Shown: positions 44,925 through 52,650 of the stretch, in pieces
Layout: each line of letters opens with the position of its first letter
Position numbering within the stretch: the first letter of the stretch is position 1
Source of the DNA: Acidimicrobiia bacterium
GTDB taxonomy: Bacteria; Actinomycetota; Acidimicrobiia; Acidimicrobiales; Bin134
Assembly (NCBI GenBank): GCA_022825005.1
Contig: JAJDYU010000042.1
Coordinates: 1-64,000 of the forward strand
Direction of reading: 5' to 3'
DNA length: 64,000 bases
Notes under the pieces: generated by a model
What the model saw: the letters and a program-made list of their open reading frames with translations, nothing else
What the model was told of the DNA's origin: nothing
The model's database searches: none
Program-made: the position numbers and the translations under genes

Positions 44925-46027
44925 TGGCCACCCAGCGGGCCGCCATTGTCGGCACCGGGCAGCCGGTAGGTTCAGGCAGAGCCGCCATCGTCGGCACCGG
45001 GCTTATCGGAGGCTCCATCGGATTGGCCTTGCGGGAGCGGGGCTGGTGGGTGACCGGCACCGACCAGGACGAGGCGGTGGCCGTCGAAGCGCTCAATCGG
45101 GGCGCACTGGATGCGGTTGGACCGCCGACCGACGCCGACATCACGTTTGTGGCCACCCCGGTGGGAGCGGCCGCTCCCGAGGCCCGCAAGGCGTTGGCGA
45201 TGGGCAACGGACCGGTGACTGACGTGGGCAGCGTGAAGACCCCGATTGTGACCTCGGTGGCCAGCCCCCGCTTTGTGGGCGGCCACCCCATGGCCGGTAG
45301 CGAGCAGGAGGGGGTGGCCGGGGCTCGGGCCGATTTGTTCAAGAACGCGGTATGGGTCCTAACCCCCACCGACGACACCGACGATGACTCCCTGGTTCAG
45401 ATCCGCTCGGTGGTGGCCTCAATGGGAGCCGACGTGGTGTCGCTGGCCCCAGAGCGCCACGACGCCCTGGTCGCGGTGGTCTCCCACGTGCCCCATCTCA
45501 CCGCAGCCACGCTCATGACCTTGGCCGATGAGCGCTCTGAGGAGCACCAGGTGATGTTGCGGCTGGCCGCGGGTGGATTCCGGGACATGACTCGCATCGC
45601 CTCGGGTCATCCAGGAATATGGCCCGATATCTGTGATGAGAACTCCGAGGCCATCTGCTCGGTGCTCGACCGCTTCATCGCCGCCTTGGCCGAGGTGCGC
45701 TCACTGGTAGCCGACGGCAACCGGGGCGGGCTGTTGGAGCTCTTGGAGCAGGCGAGAAGTGCCCGAGCCCATCTGCCTTACGGACTGGACCGAGACGTCT
45801 CGCTGTCTGAGGTCAGGGTGCCGGTGTTCGACCGTCCCGGCGAGCTGGCCCGTATCACCAGCCTCACCACCGACATCGGGGTGAACATCTTCGACCTGGA
45901 GATCGCTCACTCTGTGGAGGGCGGCCAAGGCGTGGCCATCCTGGTGGTCAACGCGGAGGCGTCCGACGGCCTGTTGGAGGCCCTCAGGAAGCAGGGTTAC
46001 GCCCCGTCGTCAAGAGTGCTGTCGTGA
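44924..46027 (+). CDS. tyrA: Prephenate dehydrogenase with C-terminal ACT domain
   Basis: A 367-residue NAD(P)-dependent enzyme for tyrosine synthesis. The Rossmann loop GTGLIGGSIG is at residues about 24-33, then VTDVGSVKTPIV, GGHPMAGSEQEG (catalytic His) and SHVPHLTAATLM. The last 75 residues are an ACT domain (VPVFDRPGELARITSLTTDIG), likely for feedback inhibition. The start overlaps the aroH stop (TGATG). Residues 5-18 form a decayed copy of the Rossmann loop segment: RAAIVGTGQPVGSG before RAAIVGTGLIGGS. Confidence 0.92.
   Translation: MATQRAAIVGTGQPVGSGRAAIVGTGLIGGSIGLALRERGWWVTGTDQDEAVAVEALNRGALDAVGPPTDADITFVATPVGAAAPEARKALAMGNGPVTDVGSVKTPIVTSVASPRFVGGHPMAGSEQEGVAGARADLFKNAVWVLTPTDDTDDDSLVQIRSVVASMGADVVSLAPERHDALVAVVSHVPHLTAATLMTLADERSEEHQVMLRLAAGGFRDMTRIASGHPGIWPDICDENSEAICSVLDRFIAALAEVRSLVADGNRGGLLELLEQARSARAHLPYGLDRDVSLSEVRVPVFDRPGELARITSLTTDIGVNIFDLEIAHSVEGGQGVAILVVNAEASDGLLEALRKQGYAPSSRVLS
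44936..45019 (+). repeat. 42-bp in-frame tandem repeat at the tyrA 5' end
   Basis: 44936-44977 and 44978-45019 encode RAAIVGTGQPVGSG and RAAIVGTGLIGGSI. The second copy is the functional nucleotide-binding loop; the first has lost its final pattern. Confidence 0.75.
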
Positions 46028-46068
46028 GCGACCCAGGGGAGCGTCGCGGCGCGGGGATCCGGACGTGA
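46024..46068 (+). CDS. 14-codon mini-ORF between tyrA and aroA
   Basis: GTG at 46024 overlaps the tyrA stop (GTGA), encodes MSDPGERRGAGIRT, and ends with TGA at 46066-46068, overlapping the aroA GTG (GTGA). Starts are again exactly 41 bases apart. Unlike the other two mini-ORFs there is no visible sequence duplication, so it is either an old decayed duplication or an independently arising coupler. Confidence 0.45.
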   Translation: MSDPGERRGAGIRT

Positions 46069-47339
46069 CCTCTGTCACGGTGGAAGGTAAGCGCCAGTTC
46101 ACTGGACGGCTCCAAGTACCGGGCGACAAGTCGATCTCCCACCGGGCGCTGATGATCGCTGCGCTCGGCCAGCGGCCGTGCACCATAAAGGGCTTGTCCA
46201 ACGGCGACGACGTCGTCCGCACTCGCCGTGCTGTTGAGGCGCTGGGTGCTCAGGTGGAGGTGGCGGAATCGGGGGACGTGACCGTTACCGGGGGAGTGAG
46301 CGGTGCCCGCAGTCCCATCGACTTGGGCAACTCCGGCACTGGCATTCGACTTCTGGCCGGATTGGTGGCCGGCTTCGACTTCACCACCACCCTGGACGGG
46401 GACGCATCGATCCGCCAGCGGCCCATGGATCGGATTATCGACCCTTTGGCCGCGATGGGAGCGTCGATCAGCGGCAGCGGCGATCACGGCTCGCTGGCGC
46501 CTCTGACCATTGAGGGCCGCCCGCTGATGGGAATCGAGTACACCCTGCCGGTGGCCTCGGCCCAGGTGAAAAGCGCCGTGCTGCTCGCTGCCCTGAGAGC
46601 TGAGGGGCCGACCACGGTGCACGAGGGAGTTCCCACCCGAGCACACACCGAGGAGATGCTGGCCGCCGCCGGCGTGAGGCTGGATCGTGGGACTTCCTCG
46701 GTGACGGTGTGGCCCGGAGATGTGGAACCCCCCGATGTCGAAGTGCCCGGCGATCCGTCCCAGGCCGCATTCTGGGTAGTAGGCGCTTGCGTGGCGCCCG
46801 ACAGCGACCTCGTGGTGGAAAACGTCTACCTCGGTCAGGCCCGGGGAGGGTTCATCGAGGTCTTGCGGCGCATGGGCGCCGACATAACTGTGGATTCGGC
46901 CTCGGGTGACGTCAGAGCTCGATCCAGCGAGCTCAAAGGAACCCGGGTTACCGCCGAAGAGCTACCTGCCTGTATCGACGAAGTGCCCATTTTGGCCGTG
47001 GCCGCCGCGGCCGCCACGGGGGAAACCGTCTTTGAGGGGGTCGGCGAGCTGCGGGTCAAAGAATCCGACCGGGTGGCGGCCATCGCCGGACTGCTCAATG
47101 GCCTCGGGGCGGAGTGCCAGATCGACGGCGACACTCTGGCGATCAGCGGAGTCGGTCGCGCCGAAGCCCTGGGCAGCGGTACCGTGGACTCCCGTGGAGA
47201 CCACCGGATGGCCATGGCCGCGGCCATTGCCGGAGCAGTGGGCGGCGGCTCGATGACGGTTGAGGGCTTTGAGGCCACGAACACGAGCTACCCGAGTTTT
47301 GCGCGCCACCTGGAGCACAGCACTGGATGGAAGCCGTGA
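46065..47339 (+). CDS. aroA: 3-phosphoshikimate 1-carboxyvinyltransferase (EPSP synthase)
   Basis: A 424-residue EPSP synthase, making 5-enolpyruvylshikimate-3-phosphate for aromatic amino acids. Blocks: VPGDKSISHRALMIAALG (substrate Lys), LGNSGTGIRLLAGLVAG (PEP loop), IDEVPILAVAAAAATG with catalytic Asp and VKESDRVAAI. GTG start at 46065; stop overlaps the cmk start. The run aroH-tyrA-aroA-cmk is a normal actinobacterial order. Confidence 0.94.
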   Translation: MTSVTVEGKRQFTGRLQVPGDKSISHRALMIAALGQRPCTIKGLSNGDDVVRTRRAVEALGAQVEVAESGDVTVTGGVSGARSPIDLGNSGTGIRLLAGLVAGFDFTTTLDGDASIRQRPMDRIIDPLAAMGASISGSGDHGSLAPLTIEGRPLMGIEYTLPVASAQVKSAVLLAALRAEGPTTVHEGVPTRAHTEEMLAAAGVRLDRGTSSVTVWPGDVEPPDVEVPGDPSQAAFWVVGACVAPDSDLVVENVYLGQARGGFIEVLRRMGADITVDSASGDVRARSSELKGTRVTAEELPACIDEVPILAVAAAAATGETVFEGVGELRVKESDRVAAIAGLLNGLGAECQIDGDTLAISGVGRAEALGSGTVDSRGDHRMAMAAAIAGAVGGGSMTVEGFEATNTSYPSFARHLEHSTGWKP

Positions 47340-48001
47340 GCGCCGCCGATGGGCGGATGGGCAGGGGTGTCAGGGTAATCGCCATCGACGGCCCGGCTGG
47401 ATCGGGCAAGTCCACGGTGGCTCGGAAGCTGGCCCAAAGACTGGGACTGGAGTATCTGGACACCGGTGCGATGTATCGATCGGTGGCCTTTGCCGCTATG
47501 GCTCGGGAGGTCGACTTGGCCGATGCCGACGCCATTGTCGAGGTAGCGCGCAATAGCGACATCCAGGTCGACGACGCTTCGGTCGTTGTCGACGGTGTGG
47601 ACGCCACGACCCAGATCAGGGGCCCGGAGGTGACCCGGTCGGTGAGCACGGTTGCGGCCATCTCCGGTGTTCGAGACGTGCTGCGAGTGCGCCAGCGGGC
47701 TTGGGTGATGGAACGGGGCGGCGGCGTTTTGGAGGGTCGGGACATAGGGACGGTGGTGTTTCCCGACGCCGAGCTGAAGGTGTATCTGAGCGCGTCGCCC
47801 ATGGTCCGGGCCGAGCGTAGGGCCGGGGAGGTGAGTGCCCTCGATTATGAAACGGTTGCGGCCGATCTGGCGGCCAGAGACGCAGCCGACTCCTCCCGCC
47901 AGCATGATCCGCTTATCCAGGCTCCCGACGCCGTTCACATTGACACCACTGACCTCACAGTCGACCAAGTAGTTGACGAGTTGATCGCCCGATTGGGATG
48001 A
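47336..48001 (+). CDS. cmk: Cytidylate kinase
   Basis: A 221-residue (d)CMP kinase. P-loop DGPAGSGKSTVA near residues 19-30, LDTGAMYRSVAF for CMP binding, and LEGRDIGTVVFP and ASPMVRAERR with the lid Arg residues. The GTG at 47336 overlaps the aroA stop (GTGA), and its stop TGA overlaps the ATG of the next mini-ORF (ATGA). Confidence 0.93.
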   Translation: MSAADGRMGRGVRVIAIDGPAGSGKSTVARKLAQRLGLEYLDTGAMYRSVAFAAMAREVDLADADAIVEVARNSDIQVDDASVVVDGVDATTQIRGPEVTRSVSTVAAISGVRDVLRVRQRAWVMERGGGVLEGRDIGTVVFPDAELKVYLSASPMVRAERRAGEVSALDYETVAADLAARDAADSSRQHDPLIQAPDAVHIDTTDLTVDQVVDELIARLG

Positions 48002-48042
48002 GCCAAGTCGAGCTCCACCCCGAGGAATTGGAGGCCAGGTGA
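47998..48042 (+). CDS. 14-codon mini-ORF between cmk and plsC
   Basis: ATG at 47998 overlaps the cmk stop (ATGA), encodes MSQVELHPEELEAR, and stops at TGA 48040-48042, overlapping the plsC GTG (GTGA). It copies the plsC N-terminus (MSQVELHPEELEAK) residue for residue except the last; start-to-start distance is 41 bases. Created by a tandem duplication. Possibly translated and used as a coupling relay. Confidence 0.6.
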   Translation: MSQVELHPEELEAR

Positions 48043-48078
48043 GCCAAGTCGAGCTCCACCCCGAGGAACTTGAGGCCA
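47999..48078 (+). repeat. 41-bp-period tandem duplication at the cmk/plsC junction
   Basis: 47999-48037 and 48040-48078 match over 39 bases with two differences (TTG versus CTT codons). The duplicated unit contains the plsC start codon and its first 13 codons. Confidence 0.9.
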
Positions 48079-48758
48079 AGGGGCGGGTGGTCGGGGTGGT
48101 TTTCCACTTCTTTGTGCAGAGACTGGCTCGCGCAGTATTCGGGGCCTACTTCCGCTGCTACACCCGAGGCCGGCGCAATATGCCCCGCCGGGGAGGGGTG
48201 ATTGTCGCCCCCACCCATCGCTCCAATTTGGACACCCCGCTCATTGGGGCGTCGGCGGGCCGGCCGCTCCGCTATTTCGCCAAGAGCGGACTCTTCCGCG
48301 GTCGGGTCACCACTTGGATCCTGGTGACCATGGGGGCCTTTCCGGTGAGGCGCGACACCATCGACCGCAGCGCCCTCAAGGCCGCGCTTACGGTACTCGA
48401 GGCCGGCCAGCCTCTGGTGGTGTTCCCCGAGGGGGAGCGAAAGTCGGGTACCCGCATCTACCCGCTGCTGGACGGCGTAGGCTGGCTGGCGGCCAAGTCG
48501 CAGGTGCCCGTGGTGCCGGTGGCTATAGGGGGTACAGAGCGGGCAATGGGCATCGGCGTGAGGATGCCCCGGCCCCGCACGGCGCGGTTAGTGTGGGGCG
48601 AACCGCTGGCCCCGCCCGAGGTCGACGATCGGGGGCGGGTGAGCCGGGAGGCGCTGAGCCGGTATTCCGACGAATTGCGGGAGACCCTCCAGAACATGTT
48701 CGACGGGGTTCAACAAGAGCTGGGCATCCCCGTCTGGGATCGCCGAGAATCGGATTAG
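48039..48758 (+). CDS. Lysophospholipid acyltransferase (PlsC family)
   Basis: A 239-residue 1-acyl-glycerol-3-phosphate acyltransferase-type protein. The acyltransferase motif HRSNLDTP (H-x4-D) is followed by FFAKSGLFRG-like text (YFAKSGLF), GAFPVRR and the substrate motif VFPEGERKSG, and VPVVPVAIGGTERA. Such enzymes act at the membrane in phospholipid synthesis. GTG start at 48039 preceded by the mini-ORF; last gene of the aroH-cmk run. ispH lies convergent 15 bases after its stop. Confidence 0.87.
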   Translation: MSQVELHPEELEAKGRVVGVVFHFFVQRLARAVFGAYFRCYTRGRRNMPRRGGVIVAPTHRSNLDTPLIGASAGRPLRYFAKSGLFRGRVTTWILVTMGAFPVRRDTIDRSALKAALTVLEAGQPLVVFPEGERKSGTRIYPLLDGVGWLAAKSQVPVVPVAIGGTERAMGIGVRMPRPRTARLVWGEPLAPPEVDDRGRVSREALSRYSDELRETLQNMFDGVQQELGIPVWDRRESD

Positions 48759-48773
48759 GGCTGCCGCCCGCGT

Positions 48774-49811
48774 TCAGCGGCTGGCGATGAGGCCGTCGAG
48801 CACGTCGCTGGCCGCCACCTTGCGGTCCACCATCGGGGTGGGTGACGGGGGTCCACCCAGGCTGAAAGAGGCCAGAGAGCCGGAGGCCTCTATGAGATCG
48901 CGGAGGTTTCGGGGCGGAGGAAAGTACTCGTCTTCGTCGGTGAACGAGACCTCCTCGATGCCCTCGGCAGGGGCGAGCCGTTCGAGCACCTCGTTGATCA
49001 GCTCCTCGGGGGCCGAGGCCCCGGCGGTGAGCCCCACCACTCCGGAGATGTCGTCAGGCAGCTCCGAGGCGCGGTTCACTCGGAACACCCTCCCGCAGCC
49101 CAGCTCCCGGGCGAGCTTCTCCAGCGCCATGGTGTTGGAGGAGTTTGCCGAGCCAACTATCACCACGGTGCCGCACTGTTCGGCAATGGCAGTCAGTGCC
49201 GCCTGCCGGTTGGTGGTGGCGAAGCAGAGGTCGCTTCGTCCTGGGGTCCACATGTCGGGGAAGCGGTCGCGGGCGGCGTGCATCACGCCTTCCCAGTCGC
49301 GGTGCGACAGCGTGGTCTGGGCCAGCAGAGCCACCGGGTCGTCGAAATCGGGGAGCGCCTCCACATCGTCGATGCTTTCCACCGGGTGGATGGCCTCCGG
49401 GGCCACCGCCATGGTGCCCACCGCCTCCTCGTGGTCTTCGTGGCCGACGTACACAATGCGGTAACCCTTACCGGCTCGCACCTTCACCTCGTGGTGGACC
49501 TTGGTGACCAGCGGGCACACCGCGTCCACCATGTAGCTGGCCTGCTCGGTGGCCGCCTCCACCACCTCGGGGGCCGAGCCGTGGGCCGACAGCATTATGG
49601 GATGGCCGGAGGGAACCTCTGAGATGTCGTCCACGAACACCACGCCGAGCTTCTCGAAGCGGCGGACTACCAGCTTGTTGTGCACGATCTCGTGGTAGCA
49701 GTACACGGGCGCGTCGAAGGTGCGGACCAACCAGGCCAGTGCCTTGATGGCCATCTCCACCCCGGCGCAAAACCCCCGGGGAGCGGCCAAGATCACCTTC
49801 TCGACATCCAC
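48774..49811 (-). CDS. ispH: 4-hydroxy-3-methylbut-2-enyl diphosphate reductase
   Basis: A 345-residue [4Fe-4S] enzyme for the last step of the MEP isoprenoid pathway. The three cluster Cys are Cys15 (RGFCAGVEMA), Cys99 (DAVCPLVTKVH) and Cys196 (SDLCFATTNRQ); the conserved GSANSSNT and TAGASAPE loops follow. The C-terminal 50 residues are a variable tail. GTG at 49811 lies six bases after TAAATT on the minus strand, so it also looks leaderless. It is divergent from the DUF512 gene. Confidence 0.93.
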   Translation of the reverse strand: MDVEKVILAAPRGFCAGVEMAIKALAWLVRTFDAPVYCYHEIVHNKLVVRRFEKLGVVFVDDISEVPSGHPIMLSAHGSAPEVVEAATEQASYMVDAVCPLVTKVHHEVKVRAGKGYRIVYVGHEDHEEAVGTMAVAPEAIHPVESIDDVEALPDFDDPVALLAQTTLSHRDWEGVMHAARDRFPDMWTPGRSDLCFATTNRQAALTAIAEQCGTVVIVGSANSSNTMALEKLARELGCGRVFRVNRASELPDDISGVVGLTAGASAPEELINEVLERLAPAEGIEEVSFTDEDEYFPPPRNLRDLIEASGSLASFSLGGPPSPTPMVDRKVAASDVLDGLIASR

Positions 49812-49817
49812 GAGTTC

Positions 49818-49857
49818 AATTTAGTGGTCGGCCGGGGCATTCTTGGCCTCGTATCAT
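49818..49857. promoter_or_regulatory. Divergent leaderless promoters for ispH and the DUF512 gene
   Basis: On the minus strand TAAATT (49823-49818) ends six bases before the ispH GTG. On the plus strand TATCAT (49852-49857) ends seven bases before the ATG at 49865. Both match the TANNNT -10 element with transcription starting at the start codon. The whole intergenic region is 53 bases. Confidence 0.5.
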
Positions 49858-49864
49858 TTTTGCC

Positions 49865-51226
49865 ATGTCCGCTCCTCGGGTGACAGCGGTCGCCGAAGGG
49901 TCGGTGGCTCAGCAATACGGCTTGAGGGCCGGCGATGAGCTTCTTTCCGTGAACGGCTGTGTCCCCAAGGACGTGATCGAGTATCAGCAGCTTGTGGATG
50001 AGCCCGAGCTGAGCCTGGACATCCGCCGCGACGGGGTGGTGTTGGAGCTGGAGGTGCTCAAGCGGGCCGGGGAGCCGCTGGGGATTCAGGTGGACTCGGC
50101 GCTGTTCGACCGGGTGCGGACCTGCGACAACCACTGCGAGTTCTGCTTCATCTACCAGCTTCCGCCGGGGCTGCGCCCCAGCCTGTATCTGAAAGACGAC
50201 GACTACCGACTATCTTTCCTCTACGGCAATTTCACCACCCTGACCCGCTTTACCGAGGCCGACCTGGAGCGGGTGGTGACCGAGCGGCTGTCGCCGCTGA
50301 ACGTAAGCATCCACGCCACCGACCCCGACGTGAGGGCCGACATGCTTCGGAATCGCCGAGGGGCCACCAGCCTTCGCTGGCTGCGGGCTCTGCTCGACCA
50401 CGGCATAGAGGTACACGGTCAAGTAGTGGTGTGCCCCGAGGTCAACGACGGAGATGTGCTGGAGGACACCCTGGCCGGTGTGGCCGATGAATTTTCCGAG
50501 CTGACCAGCGTCTGCGTGGTTCCCCTGGGGGTGTCGCGGCACACGTCAGAACCTCGGCTGAGGCCCCACACGAGGGCTGAGGCGACTTCGGTGGTCGAAG
50601 CAGTGCACGAGTGGCAGGAGATCAACCGGCATATGCTGGGCCGCCGACTGGTGTTCGCTGCCGATGAGTACTACCTGCTGGCCGGGATCGAATTCCCCGA
50701 CCCGGAGGCCTACGAGGGATTTCCCATGCACGAGGACGGAGTGGGCATGGCGGCCACGCTGGCGTTGGAGTTCTCGGGCCAAGCCGAAGAGGTGACCGGA
50801 ACTCGGCCGGGGTTCTTCGCCTGGGTGGAAGGGGCCCCTGCCGAGGGCTACCGGGCGCCGAGGACCGATGATTCGACGCCGATCGGCCTGCGGCCCCGCA
50901 CGGGAGCTCCGGTGGGTGTGATCACCGGGGAGTACGGGGCCGCGGTGCTGGGGCCGCTGGTGGCTTCGCTGGGCCGCGGGGATGTGCGGGTGGTACCGGT
51001 GGAGAACCGGTTCTTCGGCGGCACCACCGCGGTGGCCGGGCTGCTGGTGGGCGAAGACATTACCCGCACGCTGGCCGGCCAACCCGAGGGCCATCGCTAT
51101 CTGCTTCCCGACGTTTGCCTGTCACAGGGCATGTTCTTGGACGGAACCCGGCCGAGCGATCTTCCCCGCCCGGTTGAGGTGGTGCCTGCCGACGGGGTAG
51201 CACTGCGAAGGGCGATTGGGGGCTAG
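49865..51226 (+). CDS. DUF512 radical-SAM-type protein with N-terminal PDZ-like domain
   Basis: A 453-residue protein with three parts. Residues about 10-65 are PDZ-like (SVAQQYGLRAGDELLSVNG). The central part has a CX3CX2C cluster motif, Cys87, Cys91 and Cys94 (TCDNHCEFCFIYQLP), followed by SIHATDPDVRADMLRN and EVHGQVVVCPEVNDG, typical for radical SAM barrel strands. The C-terminal DUF512 region has GVITGEYGAAVLGPLV and FFGGTTAVAGLLVGED. Function is unknown. It stands directly before der with four bases between, an arrangement seen in several phyla. Confidence 0.85.
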   Translation: MSAPRVTAVAEGSVAQQYGLRAGDELLSVNGCVPKDVIEYQQLVDEPELSLDIRRDGVVLELEVLKRAGEPLGIQVDSALFDRVRTCDNHCEFCFIYQLPPGLRPSLYLKDDDYRLSFLYGNFTTLTRFTEADLERVVTERLSPLNVSIHATDPDVRADMLRNRRGATSLRWLRALLDHGIEVHGQVVVCPEVNDGDVLEDTLAGVADEFSELTSVCVVPLGVSRHTSEPRLRPHTRAEATSVVEAVHEWQEINRHMLGRRLVFAADEYYLLAGIEFPDPEAYEGFPMHEDGVGMAATLALEFSGQAEEVTGTRPGFFAWVEGAPAEGYRAPRTDDSTPIGLRPRTGAPVGVITGEYGAAVLGPLVASLGRGDVRVVPVENRFFGGTTAVAGLLVGEDITRTLAGQPEGHRYLLPDVCLSQGMFLDGTRPSDLPRPVEVVPADGVALRRAIGG

Positions 51227-51230
51227 CGCC

Positions 51231-52589
51231 ATGGCTGAGGCCCCTACCCCGTCGCATTCTTCCCGATTGCCCACGGTGGCGATCGTCGGGCGGCCCAATG
51301 TGGGCAAATCCACGCTTATGAATCGGATACTGGGCCGTCGGGAGGCCATCGTGGCCGAGCAGCCCGGCGTGACCAGGGACCGCAAGGAGATGCCGGCCAG
51401 CTGGCAGGGAAGGGAATTCACGGTGGTGGACACCGGCGGCTGGCTGCCCCAGGGCCCGGGCGACAACTCCTCGATGGACGCCAAGGTTTCCGCCCAGAGC
51501 GAGAAGTCCATGGAGGACGCCGATGTGGTGGTGATGGTGGTGGACTTTCAGGCAGGAATCACCGGCGATGACGAGGGTGTGGCGGGACGTCTGCGGGGCC
51601 GGGCCGGCCCGGTGTTAGTGGCGGTGAACAAAGTGGACGACGAGGCCCACGAGAACCTCATCTGGGAGTTCATCCGCCTGGGATTGGGCGATCCGTTTCC
51701 CGTGAGCGCATTGCACGGGCGGGGAGTGGGCGACCTGTTGGACGCGGTGATGGCCTCACTGCCCGAGGAGCCAGCGGAAAGACTCGAGGCCGGTGCCGAC
51801 CCCGATTCCGACGCTGCCACGGTTTCGGTCTCCATCGTGGGCCGGCCCAACGCTGGAAAGTCCACTCTGTTCAACCGCTTGATCGGCGATGACCGGTCGG
51901 TGGTCCACGATCAGCCGGGCACCACCCGCGACGCCATCGACACCGTTGTGAATACCGAGTTGGGGCCGATCCGGTTTGTGGACACCGCGGGCATGCGCCG
52001 CCGGGCCCGCATCGATCAGGCCACCGAGTACTACTCGCTGCTGAGGGCCTTGGCCGCAGTTGATCGGTCCGATATCGCTCTGTTGGTGATCGACGCCACT
52101 GTGGGGGTGACCCACCAAGACCAGCGTCTCGCCGAGCGCATCGACGGTGCCGGCTGCCCCATCGTGGTTCTGCTCAACAAGTGGGACCTGCTCGACACCG
52201 AGGCCCGCGAGGCAATATCCCTCGACATCGACCACCGTCTGCACTTCTTGGGCGAAGCGGCCGTTATCCGGGTAAGCGCCCTGTCGGGGAAGGGGTTGAA
52301 TCGACTCTTGCCCGAGCTTCGGGGGGTAATCGCCGAGTACCGGCGCCGCATCCCCACCCAGGTGGTGAACCGGGTGCTGCGCGATGCTCAGGCGGCCCAT
52401 CCCGCCCCCGACGGCGCCCGGGTGCTCTATGCCACCCAAGGGGCGGCCGATCCTCCCACCTTCACGCTGTTCGCCAACCGGATCTTGCCCCGCACCTATT
52501 TGCGCTACTTGGAGCGCCGTTTTCGGGAGGCATTCGACCTGGGATCAGTCCCGGTCAAGCTGCGGGTGCGTCGCCGCTCCGGCGAATAG
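51231..52589 (+). CDS. der: Ribosome-associated GTPase Der (EngA)
   Basis: A 452-residue protein with two tandem G domains, the mark of Der: GRPNVGKST near residue 20 and GRPNAGKST near residue 205, each with DTxG (VVDTGGWL, FVDTAGMRRR) and NKxD (VNKVDDE, LNKWDLLD). The C-terminal KH-like domain ends with FEAFDLGSVPVKL-type text (FREAFDLGSVPVKLRVRRR). It acts in 50S ribosomal subunit maturation. ATG at 51231; GCC follows the previous stop directly. Confidence 0.93.
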   Translation: MAEAPTPSHSSRLPTVAIVGRPNVGKSTLMNRILGRREAIVAEQPGVTRDRKEMPASWQGREFTVVDTGGWLPQGPGDNSSMDAKVSAQSEKSMEDADVVVMVVDFQAGITGDDEGVAGRLRGRAGPVLVAVNKVDDEAHENLIWEFIRLGLGDPFPVSALHGRGVGDLLDAVMASLPEEPAERLEAGADPDSDAATVSVSIVGRPNAGKSTLFNRLIGDDRSVVHDQPGTTRDAIDTVVNTELGPIRFVDTAGMRRRARIDQATEYYSLLRALAAVDRSDIALLVIDATVGVTHQDQRLAERIDGAGCPIVVLLNKWDLLDTEAREAISLDIDHRLHFLGEAAVIRVSALSGKGLNRLLPELRGVIAEYRRRIPTQVVNRVLRDAQAAHPAPDGARVLYATQGAADPPTFTLFANRILPRTYLRYLERRFREAFDLGSVPVKLRVRRRSGE

Positions 52590-52650
52590 TCCCCGGAAAT
52601 TGCCGAGAAAGAGGCAAGAATTCCGCCAATTTGCGGGGTAATCTTGCTGA

